A DNA stretch of 61,573 bases from NCBI GenBank assembly GCA_019649035.1, contig BMAT01005504.1, positions 259,047 to 320,619 of the forward strand. Reading direction: 5' to 3'. Below, in pieces: positions 11,461 to 20,440 of the stretch. The number at the start of each line of letters is the position of its first letter. Positions within the stretch are counted from its first letter, which is position 1. The DNA is from Elysia marginata (Eukaryota; Mollusca; Gastropoda; Plakobranchidae). The notes beneath the pieces are model-generated. The model did no database searches, had not been told where the DNA came from, and was given only the letters and a program-made list of their open reading frames with translations. The position numbers and the translations under genes are program-made.

Positions 11461-11598
11461 CAGCAACAAATTTCCTACGTAGGAATCGATAGATCGCAAT
11501 TAGGACCAGATGGTATGTTTTCAGAATTTTTCAAGTTTTATGAGAAGGAAATGACTGCACCTGCTCTCACTTTCAATGATGGCAACAAAGACGATTGA
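11461..11598 (+). pseudogene. L1/Tx1-like reverse transcriptase fragment
   Basis: One uninterrupted frame reads QQISYVGIDRSQLGPDGMFS, then EFFKFYEKEMTAPALTFNDG, then stops at 11596. The G-P-D-G followed by (A/S)EFFKFY and, about 13 residues on, FNDG is the N-terminal RT signature (motifs 0-1) of L1/Tx1-type non-LTR elements (SPGPDGxxxEFYKxF ... xFND). The protein is cut immediately after, so only about 45 codons survive. An AAAT-type microsatellite follows 13 bp later. It belongs to a different clade from the RT at 10.4-10.9 kb. Confidence 0.6.
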
Positions 11599-11610
11599 TG
11601 CTTGCCATGT

Positions 11611-11634
11611 ACACAAATAAATAAATAAATGAAT
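11611..11634. repeat. (AAAT)n short microsatellite
   Basis: ACAAATAAATAAATAAATGAATGA directly after the L1-like fragment. It may be a retroposon tail. Confidence 0.7.
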
Positions 11635-12396
11635 GATAATAAAGAAATAGAAGTTAATTAATAAAATCACGATTTGTTTTATGTGGATTGCAGCTAGACT
11701 GGCTCATCAGTGGAGAAGTAATATAACGCTAGTTGAATAATTGTTGTCAAGGCCCTGAAGCACTTGGTAATTGCTAAAAAATATCTGATTTCCGCCGAAT
11801 TTCGCCTTATTTTTCAACAATATTGAAGACATAAGAAATTTCAAAGTGTGCTATTTAATAAAGCCAGGTGTTAAACAAATCCGCTTATAATTAATTAAAG
11901 CACAAGTTTAGGTCTTCGGTGCCTTATATGGTAGGCATTGTAGTGAGAACTGTTAATTTTGTGAGTTATGACGCAGGGCTGACACCAGAAAGTACTCAAA
12001 TGTCAGGCTTTTGCCACGGGGGCCTGATCTGGTGGGTCTGATATAATGCTATACCTGCTGGCTACGTTTCTTAATCTCTATCTTTCTTTCTCTTTCCCTG
12101 TTTCTCTTTCTATTTTAGTCTGAGTAAAGCTTCCTATCCGTGTCAATGTCCGCATGTATGTCTAAGTCTGCGCGCTACGCCTCTCACGGTATCTATTTTA
12201 GAATATTCATCTGCTTCTTCGTATTTGTATTTTTTCTATTTTTAGCCTGAGACGTTTCCCTAAAATGGTGTTAATTTTTATAATCCAACTGCAGTGTAAA
12301 ATAAGAAATTCAAATAATGGTTACACCTGGTTACTGGTTGAGTACAAAAAGCTATATCCCACTACCTAGACAGTGTAGCAGGCTTTGGTTATCTCT
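11635..12396. other. Noncoding DNA, nothing recognised
   Basis: AT-rich, with a TCTTTC-rich tract near 12080-12110. No gene. Confidence 0.45.
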
Positions 12397-12407
12397 TATA
12401 TAAAAGG
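12397..12407 (+). promoter_or_regulatory. TATA-box-like TATATAAAAGG
   Basis: Perfect strong TATA match. TCAGTTGG, an initiator-like sequence, follows only 14 bp downstream, too close for standard TATA-Inr spacing. CTATCACTAGAG about 30 bp downstream would fit the usual spacing better. It borders the dispersed repeat at 12432 and may be part of a mobile element's promoter region rather than a gene. Confidence 0.15.
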
Positions 12408-12431
12408 CGTTCAGTTGGACTCCTATCACTA

Positions 12432-12583
12432 GAGACCTTTAGCACACGCACCGTGTCTCACTACGCGTACGTGAAAATCGGAAAAGTAGATTGAGGAAAC
12501 TATAAAAATAATGAAACCAGATTCTAAAAATAGACCCACAGACGTTCGCGTCATACTCACGCGTTGCTGCTTAAAGTCTGTAG
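12432..12583 (-). repeat. Dispersed repeat, copy A (inverted mate at 44.5 kb)
   Basis: Read on the minus strand this segment contains AGACTTTAAGCAGCAACGCG, GAACGTCTGTGGGTCTATTT and TCCGATTTTCACGTACGCG. All are in the same order and spacing at 44474-44625 on the plus strand, with few differences (roughly nine in ten bases by eye). The adjoining 12584-12660 (CTCCGTAACCACAGAATCG and so on) is not shared. The family is unknown to me; it is probably a mobile-element fragment. Confidence 0.8.
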
Positions 12584-12688
12584 TATCTCCTCCGTAACCA
12601 CAGAATCGATTTAGATGCGGTTTTCACTGAAATTTATGAAAAAAACTACGTTGTGTTTTGGTCTGGTGTAGGCTCATGCACATTTTCT

Positions 12689-12832
12689 GCAACTATGAGA
12701 ACTCTCGGCTCAAAGTTATTTGGTTCGTAATCCTCGTCGGTAGCTCTTTTGATTTCTACCGCAACTATGAGAACTCTCGGTCTAAATTTATTTGGTTCGT
12801 AGGCCATCTCCGGTTACTCTTTTCATTTCTAC
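12689..12832. repeat. 72-bp tandem duplication
   Basis: Two units, 12689-12760 and 12761-12832, each begin GCAACTATGAGAACTCTCGG and share ATTTGGTTCGTA and TTTCTAC. They are diverged at around ten positions, so the duplication is not recent. Confidence 0.85.
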
Positions 12833-13064
12833 TTTAGAATCTTCATCTTCTAGATCTAGAAATCACAAAAGCCCGCAATCACTCGCCGAGTAGCCGTTAA
12901 ACTCTCACCTTTCCTCATCAAAAGGCCTAAGAGAAGAAGAAACTCTTTCGGGCTTGGAAGGCGTGCTCGAATGCCATCAAACGCAAATGCAGGTCAAAGA
13001 AAAAGAACTGTGGGACCTAGAATATCCAAATTACAGGCGATCTTGATCTAGATCTAGATTCTAA

Positions 13065-13065
<1 letters not shown>

Positions 13066-13107
<42 letters not shown>
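13066..13107. repeat. (GA)n microsatellite
   Basis: About 20 GA units, preceded by GATCTAGATCTAGATTCTA, a TCTAGA-rich tract of the kind scattered through this window. Confidence 0.95.
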
Positions 13108-13115
<8 letters not shown>

Positions 13116-15086
13116 GATGTGAACCTTGATAAAAGGAGGGTTAAAACGGTTACAGACAAGTGCAAACAGATATGGATCTAAGCAGAGCGAGCTGAAGTAG
13201 AAACTAACTATTACAGGGACATACACCAAAGTCTGAAAATTTTGTGGGTAATTCATAGAGATATCAATCTTCTTAATTTTTTGTCGTTTTAACAAAATAT
13301 TAACGTCTCTATTATTAGTAAAGCGCTGTCGTCTTACTGCTTAGCCAAAACGCCGAGGCAGATCATCATCGCAGAACGATCTAGATCTAATATCTCGGTC
13401 AAGGTTTGTGGCCTTATTAACTGTAGAGGATGAGCCCATATTATAATATTGTTTAGCAGTCTTCTTTAGTTACTAGACGAACAACATGATCAGTGTTCGA
13501 CCTTTTGAGTGGGATCGGTGACTCTCATATAAGGATCGTTTTTTCCACAATAATTCTCAATCAATCGGATGTCACGTTTTCCCCTTTACCTAAAATAATT
13601 CCACTGTCTTTGCTGAAAACCGCGAAATTCGCGGGCATGTCACTAGTGATATAATAACTCTTGTTTCCAGTGGCTGTCAGCGTAGCGAAATTTTTCACCC
13701 ATTCTGGAAATTCGAGGCCCTTATAATCAGTACGCACAAGTTTGTTGCAAAGAATTCAACTTATTCTGTTTTATATAATATATGAAGCTTTCTCCGGGTA
13801 TCTGATAAACTAGAACCATATTATCTGAACTTTTTCGATGTTTAAATATTTTTATCCGTTTAATTGCAAAACGTGAAGATTAAAGCAAAAAAAGTTACGC
13901 ATGTTATTCTCGGTGTTTTCACCACTCTCAACGACCTCGATAATTTAAATTTGTTATTTTCAATCAAACATTTAATAGGGCTGAGTAAGTAAAACCCTAA
14001 TTAGTATTTCCAGAGAGGAGAATTGAGCCTAAATAGCGATTTATGACAAAGTGAACAGGAGTTACAGATTCCAATGTGATTAAAACAATGAGATTGACTG
14101 CACGTTCTTAAAAATGTTTTTAGTACGAGTATAAACAAATTCTTCTGTTATAAAACTTTCTTTTAGTCAAAAAGGGATATGACTAAGATGAGCATCAATT
14201 TTTTTATCTAACTACCTATAAGATTAGAAAAAGCATATGGGCTGTATTGAAATAGCTGCAGCTGTCTTTCTCAGACCGTCATCAACAACAAAACAAAAAG
14301 AATACAAGCAATCGAAACAAAGCCTGACACTTTTCTTCTGGGTTGCTCTTAGTTCTGAAAACTCATCAACTGTCTTTCTACAACAAACATAGGCTGGAAC
14401 TATCGCCAGTGTCTTTTTGTATCAGTAAAAAATGTAGCGAGACAAGCAGACTGTTGTGTTGGCACGACGTAATCGGCCGGACTGGCCAACGGGTTGTGTA
14501 AGACCACTCGCCAATCAAATTGAGTTCGGTCATTTTGAATAGCCTCGGTGGATCTGACGTCTCAGCGGTTGTTGTACCAAGAAAAGCTGGGACTTGAGTC
14601 AATGCAAACGGTAACATAATTACATAGGAAGTCGATTTCTTTGTTGGTCTCTCGTCATCATCGTTCTTTTTTCCTTCCTCTCCCCTTCCTCCTGGTTCTT
14701 TTTATTTTTCCACAATAGGCGATTCAAAACCTCCAAAATTTTATACAATATTAAAGAACTTTTTTATAGACTACATAAATTTCTTTTTAAAAATGTAGGC
14801 CTGAGCGTAGAAGAAATGAGTTTTTAGATGAAGGTAGCCTAGATAGTAGCCTGTATTTAATGGAAAAAGTTGTCGAGACAGATTACATCATTTAAAGCAT
14901 TTGGTCGATCATCGATTTTACTCCCACATTTAGAGTTCAAAGTGTAATAAAATCTTGTGGCTTGACAGATGCGTGGTATTTATACCTATTACTCATAATA
15001 AACTTACGGCTGTTTTGAGAGCGCCTAGTCCAACAGAAGTTAACTCTAGGCACCTAACATACACATTCAAATATAACAAAAGATTC
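13108..15086. other. Noncoding DNA; palindrome at 13620 and CpG-richer patch near 14.5 kb
   Basis: CCGCGAAATTCGCGG (13620-13634) is a palindrome with 7-bp arms and one central base. 14440-14580 is richer in CpG and contains CGCCAATCA, a CCAAT box, and CGGCCGGACTGGCCAACGGG. An open minus-strand frame over it (79 codons) has no recognised product. Nothing else was seen. Confidence 0.4.
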
Positions 15087-15468
15087 ACCAAATGCTTGCA
15101 TACATCAATACATTTGAACGTATACATGGTGCAAATAGAGGCCTGTTCAATTCAATTCAATTCAAGTTTATTCAGTGAACGCATAATTGCATGAGTATAT
15201 GTATTGAAAGTAATGAATCCTCAGTAAGGCTGACTTCGTTCTCACATTATGAATATTATGAATAAAACAAAATATACACCAAATGCTTGCATACATAAAA
15301 TATTTGAACTTAAACATGGTACAAATATAGGCCTAGTCAATTCAATTCAATTCAAGTTCCTTCATTCAATACATAGTTACATAAGTACATAATGAAAATA
15401 AGCAATGCTCAGTCAGACTGGCTGGCTCTAACATGATGAATAATGTAGTATAAAGTACACTGATGATA
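15087..15468 (-). mobile_element. Tandemly duplicated 3' end of a non-LTR retrotransposon
   Basis: Two units of about 191 bp (15087-15277 and 15278-15468) each carry ACCAAATGCTTGCATACAT, an ACATGGT(G/A)CAAATA segment and a TTCAATTCAATTCAATTCAA block. On the minus strand the first reads GAATAAACTTGAATTGAATT, that is an AATAAA signal followed by a (TTGAA)n pentamer tail. This is typical of 3' ends of CR1/L2/RTE-type elements. Orientation and position fit the RT pseudogene at 15.6-16.7 kb. Confidence 0.65.
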
Positions 15469-15599
15469 TCAATATTAAAGCAAAGCAGACACCTACACAT
15501 GCACTCCTCTCTCATTCTCTCTCTCTCTGTCCTAACAAACAGTAAATACATGCAGTCCTCATCCCGCTCAACCAAACACTCCTTCCTTAAATCTGCCCT
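15469..15599. other. Short linker with CT repeat
   Basis: Probably the 3' untranslated part of the neighbouring LINE. It contains a CTCTCTCATTCTCTCTCTCTC tract, and no coding signal. Confidence 0.4.
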
Positions 15600-16690
15600 T
15601 CATTTCCCAACACATTCAATTAAAATAATCTCTTATGTCTAGAACCATTAAAATACTTTGCGCTAGGGATAAGAAACTATTGAACAAACCGTTTATTTCC
15701 TTTGAATGCCCTTAGTCTTCGTCCGTGGGGTAAAAATTAAATACCTCATTGTTGGATTGTGTCAACTTTCACGATCTTTTCTGTATTGGCTGAAGTTCAT
15801 ATAAATTTTCAAGAGATGGTAGATTTACGGTAATTAACCTTTGACGGTTTATGGCAATTGAGTTTAGTCTTTTAAATCCTTTTTTTCGCTGTTCTATCAA
15901 GCCAAACAATGATCTATTGAGTTAGATGCTCTCGACAATGTCTCTGTAAAAGTTAACGAGCGTCAACTTATTAACCTTAAAAGACCTAAGAACGCTGTTT
16001 AGCCTTTTTGTATATATTGTTACAACTCAATTTACATCTGAATGTGCTAGACAGGATGGTGCCCAGGAATTCGAATCAATCAACTTGTTCAACAGCATCC
16101 CCTTCTATTACCAATGAGGGTAGTTGAACCTCGCCCCTTTGAAAACCAATTACAATTTCTTTAGTTTTTGAGACGTTTAGTTTCAAATTAATTTCACTAC
16201 ACAATTTAACGGTTTATTCAATCTGTGTTAAAAAGTATTTTCACTGATGTTATCAACCAGCCCCGTCACAGTGGTGTCGTCTTCAAATTTAATTAGAAGA
16301 CACCCAGGGGATTCTGCTTTACAGTCATAATAAACAATTGAGTATAGCTTGGGAGATAACGGACAGCCTTGAGGTGTGCCTGTATTAAGAACAATCACAG
16401 ACGGTGAAATGTTACCAATTGTGAAAACTATTGCGGGCGGTTAAGTAAAAAATGTCGTACCCAGATACAGATGCTGGTACGGAATTGTAAATCTTCAACT
16501 AATTTACTAGAATCTATTATTTTCCACGTACGATAATGTTGAAATCCGAACTGTAATCTATAAACAAAATCCTTGCATATGATATTTTCTGCTATAAGGG
16601 GATCTGTATTTCATGAGTGTTAATAGCAATAGCAGCGTCAAACGAACTACAAATCCTGTAAGCAGTTTTAACATATATTCGGTATTTCTG
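15600..16690 (-). pseudogene. Decayed CR1/L2/Rex-like non-LTR retrotransposon (reverse transcriptase)
   Basis: Minus-strand translation, with frameshifts and stops, gives the RT motifs in correct order from high to low coordinate. TAYRICSSFDAAIAINTHEI at 16620-16685 is the AYRxxxSxxDAI region. RILFIDYSSDFNII at about 16530-16570 is motif A with the catalytic Asp. TIGNISPSVIVLNTGTPQGC then PLSPKLYSIVYYDC at 16310-16415 is motif B. LIKFEDDTTVTGLV at 16250-16300 is motif C with both Asp, F-E-D-D for F-A-D-D. LKLNVSKTKEIVIGF at 16140-16180 and FEFLGTILSST at about 16040-16080 are the thumb region. Below 15900 remnants such as SLENLYEL and a basic end (GHSKEINGLFNSF) match the C-terminus. At least two stops and several frameshifts make it non-functional. 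The open frame extending up to 17191 shares only its last 30 or so codons with the RT. The endonuclease was not found. Confidence 0.85.
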
Positions 16691-18250
16691 AAAAAAAATG
16701 TGGCTTAAGTAATTTTTAAAAATGCTTTTGGTCTCTTGATTGGCTAATAACTTAAGGCATACAATTGATTTAGATAAAAACTGGAAAATATTATCGTCCT
16801 TTCGGAAGTTTTCGGCATAGTTTCCCAACCAATAAAGGCTATCCTTCACATGAAAAGTAATAAAATCTTTTGACAATAACATAGGTTGCACAGTAGGAGA
16901 AACATAGATACTGCTCGGGGTAATCACAACTGTTTTTATGACTGATGTTCTTCCAGACACACCAATTGGTTTTTCTTTGATTTTGGTTTTTTTTTCGTTA
17001 ACACTATGTAAGAGGTAGAAAAACGGGGGCAAAGGGGAGTAAGTGAACAACACTCCGAAGTTTTTTTGCCTGCATCTTCCGCAAAATATTTTTTTTCTCT
17101 TTTTCTCCCCTAATATTGATGATGTTTGCCGACAATAAATCAAAGCGATTTTGGCACCCTCTCCGCTTATACGGCGAAACACTTTAGTCAAGTAGTTTTT
17201 GGAGATTGGATAGCTTTATGAGTGTTGAAGAGGGCCCAACTAATATCTTTAATGTGTGAATCACGGAGAGAACAACTGTTGCGGATGTATGCTTCTGGAG
17301 TGTGGAGGAAAACCTGCTTTAAATGTAATTTTTGTGAAAAACACATTTTCTTTGTTTCTTGTTTGCTTCGCAAATTGATATGACGACAATATGCTAAATA
17401 TAACACATCACAAATGTTCAGGTTTTAATTTCATAAAAAAACACACAACGTTAATTTAAAAAAATCAAACGCTAATCAATTTGAAAAAAAAGAGTTTGTT
17501 AATGCTCTCTCAACACTTGAGGTCCTTAAACAGAAAGAAGCAATATTTACACCCAACTCCCTCCTTGTATTCAGTGTGTTATATGCTCTATTGTAGACAT
17601 ATTTATGTTTGAGGCAGCTTTTAGAGAAATAATTTATCCGGTTTACACTAATATCCTCCCATTGTTCCAAATAGTTAATTACAGTTTTCTCTATATGATT
17701 AGATTATAATTGACGGGTTTGTGAAGTCGACCTTTTACTTTTTTAATTTATATATTTGTCATTTCTTGGAGAAGGAGTCTGTTTTAATTGCATCAAAACT
17801 GAAACATGACATCCCTGATCGTTGAACGTATTCTTTGAACTGGAAAAAATGCAAGAAAGTTAATGAACTCAAAAATGACATTATTGCAACTCGGGAGTTA
17901 GCCTAAATCTGAAGATACAGATGCAGGTCTGTAATGATTGACTGACTGGCAGCTAACCGAGTGCGATTGTGAAAGCTTAAAAATTTCCACTAGCTTTTTT
18001 GTAATTTTGGTCCATGGGTTACAGTTAAGTGTGCAAAAGCAAACGCTTGAAAAGCCGACTAAAAGCAACACGAACTTTGAAATAAAGTTTAGAGAGATGT
18101 GTTAAGTTTGTTAACTTAGAATACCTATCATTTGAAATAAAGTGCTCTGTATTACACAAAATGAACAGAGTATCTGACCGAAAAAACCCAGCAACAACAA
18201 CAAAAAACAGGTAATGGAGTTTCAACCAAATCGTCCAAAATGGTTGGACC
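16691..18250. other. Noncoding DNA; possible unrecognised LINE 5' part
   Basis: A minus-strand frame continues open to 17191, reading for example HVKDSLYWLGNYAENFRK, then further short frames to 17670. I do not recognise an endonuclease or any domain, so whether this is LINE body is unclear. Nothing else was seen. Confidence 0.35.
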
Positions 18251-18548
18251 GTCTCTGTGGCCTAGCGGTAAGACACTCGCTCAGAGATCGGGAGGTATGG
18301 GTTCGATTCCTGGAACCAAGGACTTAAAACTGGTATTAGCAGCTAATCCGCCTCGTGTCTGGCATTATGGATTTAGTGCTAAGTCTGGTTGGCCCGGTGT
18401 CAGAATAATGTGACTGGGTGTGGTGTATGCAAGCGCTCCTCCCATCACAGTGTGGCAGCACGCTTTCAATTGTCCCAAGCGCCGTCTCTGATATAACCAT
18501 GTAGTCGAAAAGAGACGTAAAAATTCAACCAACCAACCAACCAACCAA
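18251..18548 (+). mobile_element. Full-length tRNA-derived SINE with AACC-type tail
   Basis: The head reads TCTGTGGCCTAGCGGTAAGA (box A) and GGGTTCGATTCCTGG (box B) at 18298-18313, with tRNA spacing. A body of about 230 bp includes GGTTGGCCCGGTGTCAGAAT AATGTGACTGGGTG, which resembles a core domain shared by SINEs of many invertebrates. The 3' end AAATTCAACCAACCAACCAA forms a tetranucleotide tail. Possible imperfect target duplications are CCAAAATGGTTGG before the head and CCAAAGTGTTTGG after the tail. Box A and B are intact, so Pol III transcription is conceivable. This is the best preserved mobile element in the window. Confidence 0.85.
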
Positions 18549-18935
18549 AGTGTTTGGTCTGCTGTTTCATTTACTTATAACATAAGACAATAGTTTGTGT
18601 ACGTAAGGTGTCCTTTTCTGTAAAAATTCACTATAACCGACCAAAAACTGTAGATCAATTTTTACTCTTCAAGAAAAAAATCGGAAAGCGGAAGACCACA
18701 TATTTCACGATTAAATGATAGTTTTCGCCCGCTCCCGATTTCGTCTGTCAAAGTCTTCATTAAGTAGAATCTAGATCTGATCTGGAATTAAAAGTCTAGA
18801 ATCAGTATCTAAAAGTATGACTTAGATCTAGAATTTATGTGTATATAGTACAGATTAAGATCGACGCTAGAAACTGTTCTAGATAAACAATTTATATTTT
18901 GATTTAGATCTAGAATATTATTTTGATGTAGGGAA
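18549..18935. other. AT-rich DNA with TCTAGA/AGATCT-rich tract
   Basis: 18770-18920 is unusually rich in AATCTAGATCT, AGTCTAGAATC and TTAGATCTAGAA words, like the tandem duplication after the gap. The array may have continued into the gap. Confidence 0.55.
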
Positions 18936-18977
18936 AATGTCACTCACTTTAACTATCTAGGAGCAAACATTGAGGCT
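18936..18977 (+). pseudogene. Reverse-transcriptase fragment interrupted by assembly gap
   Basis: The last 14 codons before the N run read NVTHFNYLGANIEA. This matches the conserved V-x-x-F-x-YLG-x-x-I-x-A-D-G block near the C-terminus of RTE-like RTs. A TGA lies six codons upstream, so the piece is either a fragment or frameshifted. The continuation is hidden in the gap. Only 14 residues support this. Confidence 0.4.
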
Positions 18978-19537
18978 NNNNNNNNNNNNNNNNNNNNNNN
19001 NNNNNNNNNNNNNNNNNNNNNNNNNNNNNNNNNNNNNNNNNNNNNNNNNNNNNNNNNNNNNNNNNNNNNNNNNNNNNNNNNNNNNNNNNNNNNNNNNNNN
19101 NNNNNNNNNNNNNNNNNNNNNNNNNNNNNNNNNNNNNNNNNNNNNNNNNNNNNNNNNNNNNNNNNNNNNNNNNNNNNNNNNNNNNNNNNNNNNNNNNNNN
19201 NNNNNNNNNNNNNNNNNNNNNNNNNNNNNNNNNNNNNNNNNNNNNNNNNNNNNNNNNNNNNNNNNNNNNNNNNNNNNNNNNNNNNNNNNNNNNNNNNNNN
19301 NNNNNNNNNNNNNNNNNNNNNNNNNNNNNNNNNNNNNNNNNNNNNNNNNNNNNNNNNNNNNNNNNNNNNNNNNNNNNNNNNNNNNNNNNNNNNNNNNNNN
19401 NNNNNNNNNNNNNNNNNNNNNNNNNNNNNNNNNNNNNNNNNNNNNNNNNNNNNNNNNNNNNNNNNNNNNNNNNNNNNNNNNNNNNNNNNNNNNNNNNNNN
19501 NNNNNNNNNNNNNNNNNNNNNNNNNNNNNNNNNNNNN
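18978..19537. other. Assembly gap (560 N)
   Basis: Unknown bases. Any open frame across this interval is meaningless. The gap sits between an RT fragment and TCTAGA-rich repeats, so unresolved repeats are the likely cause. Confidence 0.99.
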
Positions 19538-19852
19538 GTGTGGGAGGCTACGTCCTACAAGGATCCGCCATGAAGAAGAAGAGGGTTAACATTCCTCGCT
19601 GATATGCCCGTTCTACGAACGGAGTATTGGGAACAAAATGGGGGGGGGGGGGATAAGATAAAGGAATCGCACATTTATGTCCTGTTCAACATTCTGTCTG
19701 CTTTTTTCTGAGTGAGACCGTATTTTGGGCAAACGTTTTGGTCTTTGGTGTCAGGTAAGTCCTCTTTTTGGAGGCATTGTTTCGATGTATGTACCCCTAA
19801 GAGATATCGATTTGATAAAGCCGCAAATAATGATATTGTTAAAAATGATATT
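19538..19852. other. Post-gap DNA with G12 run and small hairpin
   Basis: CCGTTCTACGAACGG (19608-19622) is a 6-bp-stem hairpin, and a run of about 12 G follows at 19640. The sequence next to the gap may be the 3' part of the interrupted retroelement, but no motif proves it. Confidence 0.4.
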
Positions 19853-20440
19853 GTAATCTCAGCGTTAAAACTTTCCGCCAGACTCTACATTTATAGATTC
19901 TGGAATATTATTCTTAAAATGAAATTAAATTACTTTGAATGTTGTGGACTTTAAAGCCAAGATGCAGTTCTAGAATAGGCCTAGATCTGGCTCTAGATAT
20001 AATCTAGATCTAGATATCGAAATGTGGGTTCTAGATATTTCAGTGTTTTTCTCAGTGTAGCCTAATAGAATCTAGAAATTACCGTTAGGGTGTAAGTTTA
20101 GATCTAGAATATTGATATAGATCTATCTAAAAAGCAATATCTAGAAGCTCAAAGCAAGGTAAAATATTAGTGTAATCTTAGCGTTAAAACTGTCCTCAGT
20201 TTCTACATATCTAGAATCTGGAATATTATTTCTAAACTAAAATTAAATTATTTTCAGTGTTGTTGAATTTAACGCCAAGATTCAGTTTCAGAATAGGCCT
20301 AGATCTAGATCTACAAATCTAAATGTGAGTTCTAGGTATTTCAGTGTAATTCCCAGTGTAATAGAACTGACAGTTTCTAGAACATTCATAATTTTATAGA
20401 TCTACCTAAAAAATCAAGATGGAGAAGCTCAAGGATATCC
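19853..20440. repeat. 319-bp TCTAGA-rich tandem duplication
   Basis: Unit 1 (19853-20171) and unit 2 (20172-20440, slightly shorter) share in order GTAATCT(C/T)AGCGTTAAAAC, TCTGGAATATTAT, TTCAGAATAGGCCTAGATCT or its variant, TATTTCAGTGT and GAAGCTCAA. They are diverged at many sites. Both are dense in TCTAGA and AGATCT words. Confidence 0.85.

Noticed and set aside
16592..17191. 199-codon minus-strand ORF as an intact gene
   Set aside because: Its last 30 or so codons are the start of a decayed RT with stops and shifts downstream. The rest has no recognisable domain, so it is treated as mobile-element or chance sequence.
18970..19602. 210-codon ORF across the first gap
   Set aside because: Almost entirely N. 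The frame on both sides is not meaningful.
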